64,000 bases of DNA from Hymenobacter sp. YC55 (GTDB lineage: Bacteria; Bacteroidota; Bacteroidia; Cytophagales; Hymenobacteraceae): the NCBI RefSeq assembly GCF_029433095.1, contig NZ_JARNTX010000002.1, positions 744,001 to 808,000 on the forward strand. The letters run 5' to 3'. Below, piece after piece: positions 19,401 to 26,824 of the stretch; within the stretch, counting starts at the first letter, position 1; the number at the start of each line of letters is the position of its first letter. The notes under the pieces were generated by a model, which saw only the letters and a program-made list of their open reading frames with translations, had not been told where the DNA came from and did no database searches. A program made the translations under genes and the position numbers.

Positions 19401-19984
19401 AGACGGTTGGGGCCGGCGTAGCGAAGCTGAATAGCCGCTGGCTTGGCCCCCGGGCTCACCTGAAAGTCGTATTCTAGGTGCTGGCCGGCGTTTTCGTAAA
19501 GAACCGCGCCGATACCCGGGTACAGGTTGGTGTAACGCAAGCGCCGGAAGCTGCGCGCATTACTCGCCCAGCGCTTAGGGTTATTGCCACGAAAGTAGTT
19601 GTAAGGCGCGGGGGTTATTTCTTCCCCAGCCAACACCGGGGAGCGGTTGGCTCCCTCGAACGTAACCGAATACGAATGGCCGTGCAATACTTCGGAAGCA
19701 GGCGCTTTAGGTGCATCGTCGCTGCCTTGGTGCGAGTGGCTGCGTAACGCTACCGGGTCGAGGAAGCTGTAGGTGAAACCTGTTGTGCCAACAAACAACC
19801 GCCCGGCCGGCAAGGCCGCCGCGTAGCGCACTGGATTATCCCATTGGCCCTTGTTTTCAATAAACTCCAGCGAGGCACCCTCGCGCGGCGCTTCGTTTAG
19901 AGCAGGAAGGGCTGCCGCTATCAGGCGCGGAGCCAGGAGCAGCAGGAAGCCGGAAAAGAAAAATCGTACTGTAAAAAGGGGCAT
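16436..19984 (-). CDS. Giant secreted DUF7948/SBBP-repeat protein with T9SS type B tail (paralogue)
   Basis: 1182 residues from MPLFTVRFFFSGFLLLLAP (signal peptide). Same plan as its downstream neighbour: LEFIENKGQWDNPVRYAAAL near the N-terminus, SBBP propeller repeats (GSTLVGGSGTDG, STYLGGSNAEAAYSLQVD), Ig-like modules with GGxWSGPGVS, a PKD domain (YEWDFGDGSEISKEASPTHVY) and the CHU/gliding C-terminal domain (PNIITPNGDSLNDAFKP to RAKGWLEIKR). It has fewer Ig-like modules than the neighbour. Long stretches such as DNWGFTATYDAQGNMYSGGI are identical in both, so the pair arose by tandem duplication. Likely exported by T9SS and surface-attached. Confidence 0.88.
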   Translation of the reverse strand: MPLFTVRFFFSGFLLLLAPRLIAAALPALNEAPREGASLEFIENKGQWDNPVRYAAALPAGRLFVGTTGFTYSFLDPVALRSHSHQGSDDAPKAPASEVLHGHSYSVTFEGANRSPVLAGEEITPAPYNYFRGNNPKRWASNARSFRRLRYTNLYPGIGAVLYENAGQHLEYDFQVSPGAKPAAIQLRYAGPNRLTLTPDGNLLIETSVGKVIEQAPKAWQDIRGMRVAVPCAFELKGNTVGFRPGKYDQRYALTIDPTVIFSSFTGSVADNWGFTATYDAQGNMYSGGIVLDVGYPTSPGAFDTSFNGTTDVGIIKYNTAVTGSAARLYATYLGGRSMEAPHSMVVNPQGELVIMGSTGSNNFPTTNGAYDTSHNGGPRITPDDGFDPFLYDNGADIFIAKLSANGSTLTGSTLVGGSGTDGVVARLGVDSNGAPTTFDGLPGSPVINYGDQFRGDVVTDGDGNIYIASVTNSTNFPTPNGFRTRFQGGPFDAVVLKLSADLRTLLWSTYLGGSNAEAAYSLQVDATRGIYVAGGTLSNNFPTTSGSLQATFQGAVDGFISHLSNTGSALLESSFIGTSAYDQAFFVQLDAASNVYLLGQTQGQMPISAGCYGVANGRQFIQKLNPTLSTRFYGTRIGSGNTLFPDISLTAFLVDDCERIYISGWGGQVNDRGLPRNGSSTRGLPITANAIQSATDGSDFYLAQFRPGMQSLEYGTFYGEQGGRSGEHVDGGTSRFDKKGVVYQAVCGGCGRTSGFPVPPGANTYSTTNRSDNCNNAAFKIDFGIITADPGPSRYVCINNGPIQLGGSPAGGMWSGPGVSALPGGGYQFTPSQARLGANILTYSVNATGTCVSSRPLRMTVTPERPITFAPVAATCLPAGNVTLTATPAGGTFSGPGVSGSTFSPTTAGPGTHTITYTLADSLGCGSAVQTVRLTVAPTVRAGRDTTICADQIQAFQMRGMSPAGGTWSGTGVTSNGMFTPPNTNNRGGIYQLSYTYTLNGCSTTATRTVVVSPASAVNVALNLPECSANPQFTGLAPFTCQFEPVLAGGTYEWDFGDGSEISKEASPTHVYANPGSYRVKLVARYAGCVVETAFAPVEVGDMKVPNIITPNGDSLNDAFKPRFSCKPTLLQVFNRWGTLVFETKDYHNDWSGKSLPDGVYYYLLRDTDERRAKGWLEIKR

Positions 19985-20177
19985 AGGATGTAAACTAAGA
20001 CAACGTAGCAAGCTGTAAGGGCAGGGTAATACTATCTGTAGGTCAGAGAATTAGATATAAATACAAGTCCAACCTCACTTTTTGCTACCTAAAGAAAAAA
20101 CGGACCTGAAAGTACAACGAAATTCGGGCTTACTTCTTGCGCACTAAGCAAGTCCGGTGCCTTGGGTGGTTACCTCT

Positions 20178-20185
20178 TACCTTTG
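20178..20185 (+). promoter_or_regulatory. -7 promoter box of EEP-fold gene
   Basis: TACCTTTG inside the extended reading frame. It implies that translation starts downstream, at GTG 20222. Confidence 0.6.
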
Positions 20186-20221
20186 CTCGTCATCTGCGGC
20201 TTGGAGCCGTGTTTTTCTGCT

Positions 20222-21337
20222 GTGCGTCGTTCGTTTGCTTTCACCTGCACCTTGCTCGTTATTGGGTGGCTACTCGCAGCCATTGCCTGCGTGCAGGTGC
20301 CCGCCTACACGTTTTGGCCCGCGGCTTTTGCGGCTCTCACGCTGCCCGTTGCGCTAACGCTGAACTTGCTGGCTGTGCCCTACTGGCTGCTCCGCAACTG
20401 GCGGGTGGCAGCAGTGCCGCTACTAGTAGCCGTGCTGACGTGGCCGCATTTTCAACGCGGCGTGGCGTTGCACCCGTTGCGCGTGGCCCCCGCGGCCGAT
20501 GCGCCTGGGCTACGGGTACGAGTGCTTTCGGCTAACGTGCGCATCTTCAACGTGTATCCGCAGCTGCGCGACCCGGACCTGGCATCGTCGAAAAAACTGA
20601 TTCAGTGGGTAGCCGATAATCCGGCCGAAATCATCTGCCTGCAAGAGTTCTACAACGAGCCACGGAGTTCTACCAGCAAGGAGAAGGATGTTTTCAACAG
20701 CGTGGAGCGGATTGGGGAGCGTAGCGGACGACAAAGCTTCGTGTCTCGCAGCCTCACCAACCGCGTAGGGGCCGAATTCGGAATGGCCATTTTTTCGCGT
20801 TATCCTATCCTGCGCCGCGGAACCGTCAACTTCGGTAAGCTCACCCAAAACCACGCCATGTGGGCCGACCTGCGCCTGCCAAACAAGGACACCATTCGGG
20901 TGTTCAATTTCCACTTGCAGAGCATGAGCCTCGATGAGCGCGACATCGTGGACAGCTACTCCAGCAAAGCCGGCTTCCGCAACAAAGCCCTGGGCCTGAT
21001 GCGTCGCTTCAAGCGGGGCATGGTGTCGCGCAGTTGGCAGGTCGATACGCTCACGCGCCGCTTCGAGCGTAGCCCGTATCCGTTGCTGCTTTGCGCTGAC
21101 CTCAACGACCTGCCTTACAGCTACAGCTACGATCAGATAGCCGACCATTTTCAGAATGCCTGGGCTACCGTAGGCAATGGCGTCGGTCCGACTTATCACG
21201 GCCAGCTGCCCTTCATCCGCATCGACAACCAATTCGCCAGCCCCGAATGGCTAGTTGATGACTTCTGGGTCCACTACGAGATTCCGTATTCCGATCATTA
21301 CCCCACCACGGCCACCTACCGCTTGCTGCCTAAGTGA
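20222..21337 (+). CDS. Membrane-anchored endonuclease/exonuclease/phosphatase family protein
   Basis: 371 residues from GTG 20222. Three hydrophobic helices at the N-terminus (about 8-75) anchor it, followed by an EEP-fold catalytic domain: VRVLSANVRIFN, the metal-binding glutamate in IICLQEFYN, FNFHLQSMS, CADLNDLPYSYSYD, and the catalytic pair IPYSDHYPTTA near the C-terminus. Such Bacteroidota proteins are annotated as EEP hydrolases. The substrate may be nucleic acid, phosphoinositide-like lipid or another phosphodiester. A longer frame from TTG 20162 overlaps the -7 box, so the start is inferred from the promoter. No operon partner. Confidence 0.82.
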   Translation: MRRSFAFTCTLLVIGWLLAAIACVQVPAYTFWPAAFAALTLPVALTLNLLAVPYWLLRNWRVAAVPLLVAVLTWPHFQRGVALHPLRVAPAADAPGLRVRVLSANVRIFNVYPQLRDPDLASSKKLIQWVADNPAEIICLQEFYNEPRSSTSKEKDVFNSVERIGERSGRQSFVSRSLTNRVGAEFGMAIFSRYPILRRGTVNFGKLTQNHAMWADLRLPNKDTIRVFNFHLQSMSLDERDIVDSYSSKAGFRNKALGLMRRFKRGMVSRSWQVDTLTRRFERSPYPLLLCADLNDLPYSYSYDQIADHFQNAWATVGNGVGPTYHGQLPFIRIDNQFASPEWLVDDFWVHYEIPYSDHYPTTATYRLLPK

Positions 21338-21559
21338 TGTATTTACCATCCAATCCTGCCTAACATTTTATACTGCAATGCGCGCTTCTTAAACTGTGAA
21401 ATGAACTTTATATACTCTCGTCAAAGAGTTTTGTGCTTTATAGGATGGGTTATAGACTTAGTTGTGTGTGAAAACAGGTATTTCCTTTCTAATTCGGGCT
21501 GTTGGAGCCCTTTTCAAGCTTGGGCTGTTAAAGCCAACGATGTATGCGGAAGCGCACGA

Positions 21560-21593
21560 AATCCGCATAATCCGATAAATCCGTTTAAATCCG
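21560..21593 (+). repeat. Four spaced AATCCG repeats upstream of cysS
   Basis: AATCCG begins at 21560, 21569, 21578 and 21588, close to one DNA turn apart, and ends four bases before the cysS -7 box. Could be a regulator array or a simple-sequence relic. Confidence 0.6.
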
Positions 21594-21596
21594 TGA

Positions 21597-21604
21597 TACT
21601 TTTG
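21597..21604 (+). promoter_or_regulatory. -7 promoter box of cysS
   Basis: TACTTTTG ends four bases before the cysS ATG, as in dut. It implies a leaderless transcript. No -33 TTG at the usual spacing. Confidence 0.65.
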
Positions 21605-21608
21605 CCGA

Positions 21609-23126
21609 ATGCTGCCTTCACTCTCGCTTTATAACACGCTTACTCGTCGCAAAGCCACTTTCGAACCCCTGCACGCACCTTTCGTGGGCGTCTACCTCTG
21701 CGGCCCAACGGTGTATAGTGAGGCGCACGTGGGGAATGCCCGTGGCCCGGTGGTGTTCGATGTACTAACGCGCTACCTACGCCACCTAGGCTACACGGTG
21801 CGCTACGTCCGCAACATCACCGATGTGGGGCACCTTGAAAACGACGCCGACGAAGGCGAAGATAAAATCTCGAGAAGAGCCCGCGCCCAGAAGCTGGAGC
21901 CTATGCAGGTGGCCGAGCAATATGCCAACCTTTATCACCGCCACATGGAGGTGCTTGGCTGCTTGCCGCCCGACATCGAGCCTCGCGCTAGCGGCCACAT
22001 CACCGAGCAAATCCAGATGATTCAGGAAATCCTGGCCAACGGGTTTGCGTACGAGGTGAACGGGTCGGTGTACTTTGATGTGCCCGCCTACAACGCCGCC
22101 GGCCGCGGCTACGGCAAGCTTTCCAACCGCGTGGTGGAAGAGCTGCTAGCTGGCTCGCGCGACAACCTGGCCGGGCAGCAAGAAAAGCGCAGCCCCCTAG
22201 ATTTTGCCCTCTGGAAGCGCGCCGATGAGCGCCACCTGATGCGCTGGCCTTCCCCGTTCGGCGAAGCACCCGGCGAAGGATTTCCAGGCTGGCACCTGGA
22301 GTGCTCGGCCATGAGCCGCAAGTACCTCGGCGCCGAGTTCGACATTCATGGCGGTGGACTGGATTTGATGTTTCCGCACCACGAGTGCGAAATAGCCCAA
22401 AGCCAGGCGTGCGCCCATCCTACCAACGAGGCCCAGGTGTGGATGCACAACAACATGATTACGGTGAACGGAGCCAAGATGAGTAAGTCGCTCGGCAACT
22501 TCATCACCATCACCGATTTGTTTGAGGGGCGCAATCCCACGTTGCCGCAAGCCTACTCACCCATGACGGTGCGCTTCTTTCTGCTGCAAGCGCACTACCG
22601 CAGCACCATCGACATCACCGACGAGGCACTGCAGGCAGCCCGCAAAGGCTACCGTAAGCTCATGAACGGGCTGCGTCAACTGGAAAAGCTGACGCTACCC
22701 GAAGGCACCGAACGCGCCCCCGATACCGAGAAGGCCGATGCGGAACTGCGGAAAATCGTTACCGATACATTCATCGGCTTGAACGACGACCTGAACACGG
22801 CCCGCGCCATTGCTGGTTTGTTCAATCTGTTGCGCAAGTTCAATGGCTATACCGCCAACCTAGCTACGCTGGCCCAGGTGAGTGAAGCCGCGTTAAACGA
22901 AGCCACTACTGCCTACCGCACGCTGGTTATTGATGTGCTAGGCCTCGTAGATGAGCCCCGCGCCAACGCCGAGCAACTCCTAAACCTGACCTTGAACTTC
23001 TATTCCGAAGCCAAAGCCGCTAAGGCCTACGACAAGGTAGACGAAATCCGGGCGGCCTTGAAGGGGCAGGGCATCGTCATCAAGGATACCAAGGCTGGCG
23101 TCGAGTGGGCGTACAGTGAAGAGTAA
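21609..23126 (+). CDS. cysS: Cysteinyl-tRNA synthetase
   Basis: 505 residues, class I aminoacyl-tRNA synthetase charging tRNA-Cys. The HIGH-type signature is HVGNARG (about residue 40) and the KMSKS loop is [10 protein letters not shown] (about 295). Zinc-site residues are visible in [16 protein letters not shown] and PHHECE. The C-terminal helical (DALR-like) domain follows. The ATG is fixed by the promoter box directly before it. It is followed by a REPIN-like inverted repeat and then an M28 peptidase gene. Relevant to the poly-cysteine leader peptide at 35.2 kb, although no regulation linking them is shown. Confidence 0.98.
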   Translation: MLPSLSLYNTLTRRKATFEPLHAPFVGVYLCGPTVYSEAHVGNARGPVVFDVLTRYLRHLGYTVRYVRNITDVGHLENDADEGEDKISRRARAQKLEPMQVAEQYANLYHRHMEVLGCLPPDIEPRASGHITEQIQMIQEILANGFAYEVNGSVYFDVPAYNAAGRGYGKLSNRVVEELLAGSRDNLAGQQEKRSPLDFALWKRADERHLMRWPSPFGEAPGEGFPGWHLECSAMSRKYLGAEFDIHGGGLDLMFPHHECEIAQSQACAHPTNEAQVWMHNNMITVNGAKMSKSLGNFITITDLFEGRNPTLPQAYSPMTVRFFLLQAHYRSTIDITDEALQAARKGYRKLMNGLRQLEKLTLPEGTERAPDTEKADAELRKIVTDTFIGLNDDLNTARAIAGLFNLLRKFNGYTANLATLAQVSEAALNEATTAYRTLVIDVLGLVDEPRANAEQLLNLTLNFYSEAKAAKAYDKVDEIRAALKGQGIVIKDTKAGVEWAYSEE

Positions 23127-23135
23127 AGCGTTAGA

Positions 23136-23242
23136 GCAGTAGCGCGAAGCTCCAGCTTCGCGCATCGTTGAACGTCTTCGTTGCAACGATGCAAACCGGA
23201 TTCGTTCAACAAAGGCGCGAAGCTGGAGCTTCGCGCTACTGC
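23136..23242. repeat. REPIN-like 107-bp inverted repeat
   Basis: Two 28-bp arms (23136-23163 and 23215-23242) are exact inverted copies. Each arm itself contains a palindrome (GCGCGAAGCT-CC-AGCTTCGCGC). Inside, GTTGAACG (23167) pairs with CGTTCAAC (23203), and CGTTGCAACG (23179-23188) is a further palindrome. This is the structure of a REP doublet. It lies between cysS and the M28 gene, and no transposase is nearby. Confidence 0.85.
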
Positions 23243-23262
23243 CTTACCCGTCTTTCCTTCTC

Positions 23263-24291
23263 ATGAAACTATTCCGATTTGCTCCCGTCATGCTGGCGGC
23301 CTTTCTGCTAACCGGCTGCTTCGACAACAAGAAAAGCACCACCGAAACGGCCTCCCCGGAGCAGCAGAAACTACCCGCGGCGCCCACCTTCAACGCCGAT
23401 TCGGCGTATGCCTACGTGGCCAAGCAAGTGGCGTTCGGGCCGCGGGTGCCGAATACGCCAGCCCACGTCAAGACCGGTGATTGGGTTATCGGGAAGTTCA
23501 AGAGCTATGGCCTGACGGTGCGCGAGCAGCCTTTCGAGGCTATGGCGTTTGACGGTAAAATGCTGCGCAGCCGCAACATCATTGCGCAGTTTCAGCCCCA
23601 GGCCGCCCGCCGCGTCACGATTTTCACGCACTGGGATACCCGCCCCTTTGCCGATAAAGACAAGGAAAAAAAGAACGCTCCTTTTGACGGTGCTTCCGAC
23701 GGGGCCAGCGGCGTGGGTATTGCCTTGGAAATGGCCCGTATCCTGGCTGCCCAGCCCGATAGCCTCACGCCGGCCGTGGGCGTAGATTTCGTCTTGTTTG
23801 ACTCCGAAGACTACGGCTACGATTCCAGCACCCAGAGTGAGCTCACCAACAAGCTAGCCAACCAAGAAGCGCAAGGCGGTTCTAGCTGGTGCCTAGGCTC
23901 ACAGTATTGGGCCAAAAACCTGATGCCTGCCAACTACAAATCTGAGTACGGCATTCTGCTGGACATGGTAGGGGCCAAAAACGGTAAGTTCAGCCGCGAA
24001 GACACTTCCCGCCAAAAGGCCCGCGACGTAGTAGACAAAGTCTGGAATATTGCCGCGCAAATTGGCTACTCCGACTACTTCCTGTTCCAGGATAGCCCCG
24101 GCATCACCGACGACCACGTCTTCACCAACCAAGCCGGCGTGCGCACCATCGACATCATCGACCACCTGCCCGTCGGCGACGACTACTTCCCCGCCTACCA
24201 CCACACCACGCAGGACAACCTAGCCAACATCGACAAGCGCACATTGAAGGCCGTGGGCCAAGTGGTGTTGCAGACCCTCTACGGCGAGTAG
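23263..24291 (+). CDS. M28 family zinc peptidase / glutaminyl-cyclase-like lipoprotein
   Basis: 342 residues. A lipoprotein signal with lipobox LLTGC (Cys19) puts it in the outer or inner membrane facing the periplasm. The M28 metal ligands appear in order: His in FTHWDTRP, Asp in GASDGASGVG, Glu in FDSEDYG, Asp in LLDMVGAKN and His in YHHTTQDN. The WCLGSQYW and DYFLFQDSPGITDDH regions resemble bacterial glutaminyl-peptide cyclotransferases, so it may cyclise N-terminal Gln (frequent after signal cleavage in Bacteroidota) and not cut peptides. Starts 21 bp after the REPIN-like element and ends at a strong terminator. Confidence 0.9.
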   Translation: MKLFRFAPVMLAAFLLTGCFDNKKSTTETASPEQQKLPAAPTFNADSAYAYVAKQVAFGPRVPNTPAHVKTGDWVIGKFKSYGLTVREQPFEAMAFDGKMLRSRNIIAQFQPQAARRVTIFTHWDTRPFADKDKEKKNAPFDGASDGASGVGIALEMARILAAQPDSLTPAVGVDFVLFDSEDYGYDSSTQSELTNKLANQEAQGGSSWCLGSQYWAKNLMPANYKSEYGILLDMVGAKNGKFSREDTSRQKARDVVDKVWNIAAQIGYSDYFLFQDSPGITDDHVFTNQAGVRTIDIIDHLPVGDDYFPAYHHTTQDNLANIDKRTLKAVGQVVLQTLYGE

Positions 24292-24310
24292 TTGCTTCTA
24301 GCTCTTGAAA

Positions 24311-24352
24311 CGCAAAAAGCCCCGGCCACGCAAGTTGCCGGGGCTTTTTGCG
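24311..24352 (+). terminator. Bidirectional terminator after M28 gene
   Basis: 15-bp perfect stem (CGCAAAAAGCCCCGG, 24311-24325, with 24338-24352), with T5 within the 3' arm and A5 within the 5' arm. Confidence 0.9.
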
Positions 24353-24380
24353 TTCTAGCATTTCGCTAGGCTACCTGCTT

Positions 24381-25670
24381 ATGTTACACGTCGAAGATTT
24401 ACAAGTGGAGGCAGAGCTACTGCCGCTGTTCAACTTCACCCACAACGCAGAAGCGGAGGCAGTTTTGCTGAATCTGCTGCAAGAGCTGCCACCCACTCTA
24501 GAGCAGGTGCTTCAGAAGCAGGCCATACTGCAAGGCTTTTTAGCAAGCTGGTCGGTGCTGGAAAGCTTTTCCTATCAAAAGTTTCAGTTTCAGGAAGTGC
24601 GGGCATTTCTGACAGATGTGAGCAGCCGTCGGCTGGCACTGGAAGTCAACCAACTTAAGGCATCCGTGAAGCTGCTGTTTTCCGAGGAAGCCCGCTACCA
24701 AAGTCGCTCCCGGTACGTGCAGGTAATTCAGTTTCTGCACCGGCTTCAGCAGCACTACCTACACCGCCTCGACTTGCAAGGTTTTCCGGTTGGCTACCGC
24801 GCGCAACTACTGACGCTGGTGCGGTTTATGGAGCGTTTCAGTTTAGTTAGCAACAGCCAAGCCATCCAAGAAGACCAGTTTTCTGTGGGTCGTATGGTGC
24901 ACTTTGCCCAACAGCTTCAAGTTCTTACGGAAGAAGAGGTAGCAGCCTTTCTCAGCGCTTTCTATTTGTTTGAAGCGTATTGGTCGATAGCCAAAGGCAT
25001 GCAAAACCAAGCGTTGGTGTTTCCCACTTTTCAAGAAGAAGGCCTGCGCTTAGAAAAGTTTTATCATCCTTTACTGAAGCAGCCGGTTACTAATACCTTG
25101 GTAATGGGACCAGCCGAAAACGTGGTAGTGCTAACCGGACCGAATATGTCTGGCAAATCCACCTTGTTGAAGGCCGTAGGCGTTTGCGTATACCTGGCTC
25201 ACGCCGGAATAGGTGTACCAGCGGCGCGGTGCGAACTGCCTTATTTTCAGTCCATCCTGATTGCCATCAATCTGCGCGACAGTCTGCGGGACGGGTACAG
25301 CCACTTCATGGCGGAAATTCAGAACCTGAAATCAGTTCTGCATGCTGCCCACGGCGCCGGCCGTACGTTCGCCATTTTCGACGAGTTGTTTCGGGGTACC
25401 AACGTAGACGACGCCTTGGAAATCACGCATGCCACGGTACAGGGGCTGACGAGCTTTCGACGCTCCTCGTTTCTGGTATCCACGCACCTGCTTGAGCTGA
25501 AAAACCAGCTTCCCAAAGAATCCGGCATCAGTACGTATTGTATTGAATGCGTACTGCGCGATGGTCTCCCCGTATTCTCTTACCGACTGAAACGAGGATG
25601 GTCGAGCTTGAAGATAGGAAAGCTACTCTTCGAGAAGGAGGGCTTGAATGCCTTGCTACAGCCGCAATGA
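24381..25670 (+). CDS. Short MutS-like ATPase
   Basis: 429 residues from ATG 24381. The core/lever helices occupy the N-terminal half, and the MutS ATPase domain the C-terminal half: Walker A GPNMSGKST (about residue 258), Walker B TFAIFDELFRGTN (about 340) and the conserved STHLLEL. It lacks the MutS mismatch-recognition and connector domains and has no Smr domain. It is therefore not the mismatch-repair MutS but one of the shortened MutS-related proteins common in Bacteroidota, whose role is unknown. The first 11 codons of the longer frame lie in the preceding terminator, so ATG 24381 is chosen. Confidence 0.85.
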   Translation: MLHVEDLQVEAELLPLFNFTHNAEAEAVLLNLLQELPPTLEQVLQKQAILQGFLASWSVLESFSYQKFQFQEVRAFLTDVSSRRLALEVNQLKASVKLLFSEEARYQSRSRYVQVIQFLHRLQQHYLHRLDLQGFPVGYRAQLLTLVRFMERFSLVSNSQAIQEDQFSVGRMVHFAQQLQVLTEEEVAAFLSAFYLFEAYWSIAKGMQNQALVFPTFQEEGLRLEKFYHPLLKQPVTNTLVMGPAENVVVLTGPNMSGKSTLLKAVGVCVYLAHAGIGVPAARCELPYFQSILIAINLRDSLRDGYSHFMAEIQNLKSVLHAAHGAGRTFAIFDELFRGTNVDDALEITHATVQGLTSFRRSSFLVSTHLLELKNQLPKESGISTYCIECVLRDGLPVFSYRLKRGWSSLKIGKLLFEKEGLNALLQPQ

Positions 25671-25736
25671 GGCGTTGCCAATGCCTTATGCTGAAGCATT
25701 CGGCAAAAGCGCTAGTAGACGAATAGCTTACCGCGC

Positions 25737-26642
25737 CTACACATATTCCACTCGTGCCCCTGTTTCATTTACCGTCATTCTGGCTTCTCGCCCACAGATC
25801 AGCGCCATGTTCTGGGCTTCGTGGCCAACGGGGAAATTGTACGCTACCGGAAAATCGTACTTGCTGGCGTAGTGCTGAATGATTTCGTTGGGTGTCTGGC
25901 CGTAGGGTACTGTGTTATCCTGTGGATTAGTGAAATGGCCGACCAGCAAGCCGGCCAAGTGACGCAATTTGCCGGTGCGGTCCAGGTGCACCATCATCCG
26001 GTCGATAGCATACAGGTATTCGTCAATGTCCTCGATAAAGAGGATACGGCCAGCGGTTGGTACGTCGGAAGCGGTGCCGGTAAGGGTTTGCAACAAGCTT
26101 AAATTGCCACCTACTAGCTCGCCGGTGGCAGTGCCGGGGCGGTTGAGTGGGTGCGGGGCCGTGGTATAGACAGCAGGCTCTCCGAACAGCGCCCGGCGCA
26201 AACTTTCCAACGACTCTTCCCCGCCCGGCTGGTTGAAAAGCAGTGGCATGACGCCATGAATACTCTGGTGGCCAAGCGCTAGCAGATGGCAGTTGAGAGC
26301 CGTAATGTCGGAAAAGCCGGCCACCCACTTCGGTTGCTGCGCAAAGCGAGAGAAATCCAGCGAGTCGATGATGCGGGTAGTGCCGTAGCCGCCGCGGGCG
26401 CTCAGGATGGCGCGTATGTCAGGGTTATCGAGTTGCTGCTGCACGTCGCGGCGACGCACTTCATCGTTGCCCCCGAACTGGTGGTACTCCACGTTGGTGC
26501 TCTCACCTAGCACTACGCGCAAGCCCCAGCTTTCGAGTACCGCTACGGCGGCGGCGAGTTCTTCGTGCGAGGCTTTGCGGGCAGGGCATACAATGGCAAC
26601 TTGGTCGCCAGGACGAAGCGGAGCGGGAGCAGTGGTTGGCAT
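25737..26642 (-). CDS. LD-carboxypeptidase (peptidase S66, LdcA-like)
   Basis: 301 residues. Trims the terminal D-Ala from muropeptide tetrapeptides in peptidoglycan recycling, or acts on related LD bonds. The S66 features are ARGGYGTTRI, the nucleophile serine in VAGFSDITALN, the glutamate in ILFIEDIDEYLYAIDRM and the histidine in NFPVGHEAQNMAL. No signal peptide, consistent with a cytoplasmic recycling enzyme. The frame extends 43 codons upstream, but the -7 box at 26666-26673 lies within that stretch, so MPTTAPAPLRPGD is the start. Confidence 0.93.
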   Translation of the reverse strand: MPTTAPAPLRPGDQVAIVCPARKASHEELAAAVAVLESWGLRVVLGESTNVEYHQFGGNDEVRRRDVQQQLDNPDIRAILSARGGYGTTRIIDSLDFSRFAQQPKWVAGFSDITALNCHLLALGHQSIHGVMPLLFNQPGGEESLESLRRALFGEPAVYTTAPHPLNRPGTATGELVGGNLSLLQTLTGTASDVPTAGRILFIEDIDEYLYAIDRMMVHLDRTGKLRHLAGLLVGHFTNPQDNTVPYGQTPNEIIQHYASKYDFPVAYNFPVGHEAQNMALICGREARMTVNETGARVEYV

Positions 26643-26665
26643 ACAACAGTTGGTTCGAGAGGCCG

Positions 26666-26673
26666 CAAACTTA
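26666..26673 (-). promoter_or_regulatory. -7 promoter box of LD-carboxypeptidase gene
   Basis: TAAGTTTG on the minus strand, 23 bp before the ATG. No -33 TTG at consensus distance. Confidence 0.55.
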
Positions 26674-26748
26674 AGCGGTAGCAGCAATATGTGCTTTTCG
26701 CATCGTGCGCGGCAAGCAACAAGCAGTACGATGTAGATTGGGTGGGTA

Positions 26749-26790
26749 CTGAAACCGCCATTCCAGCGCAACTAAGAATGGCGGTTTCAG
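26749..26790 (-). terminator. 15-bp hairpin after NTF2-like gene
   Basis: Perfect stem (CTGAAACCGCCATTC, 26749-26763, with 26776-26790). The T residues are inside the stem and not after it, so termination would be weak. It separates the NTF2-like gene from the LD-carboxypeptidase gene. Confidence 0.6.
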
Positions 26791-26824
26791 GAGTGAATTG
26801 AGCTTTGAAAAACCAGCCTTGGTT

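Noticed and set aside
20510-21232. 240-codon minus-strand frame opposite the EEP-fold gene
   Set aside because: The plus-strand protein has clear EEP catalytic motifs and a promoter. The antisense frame has no recognisable domain.
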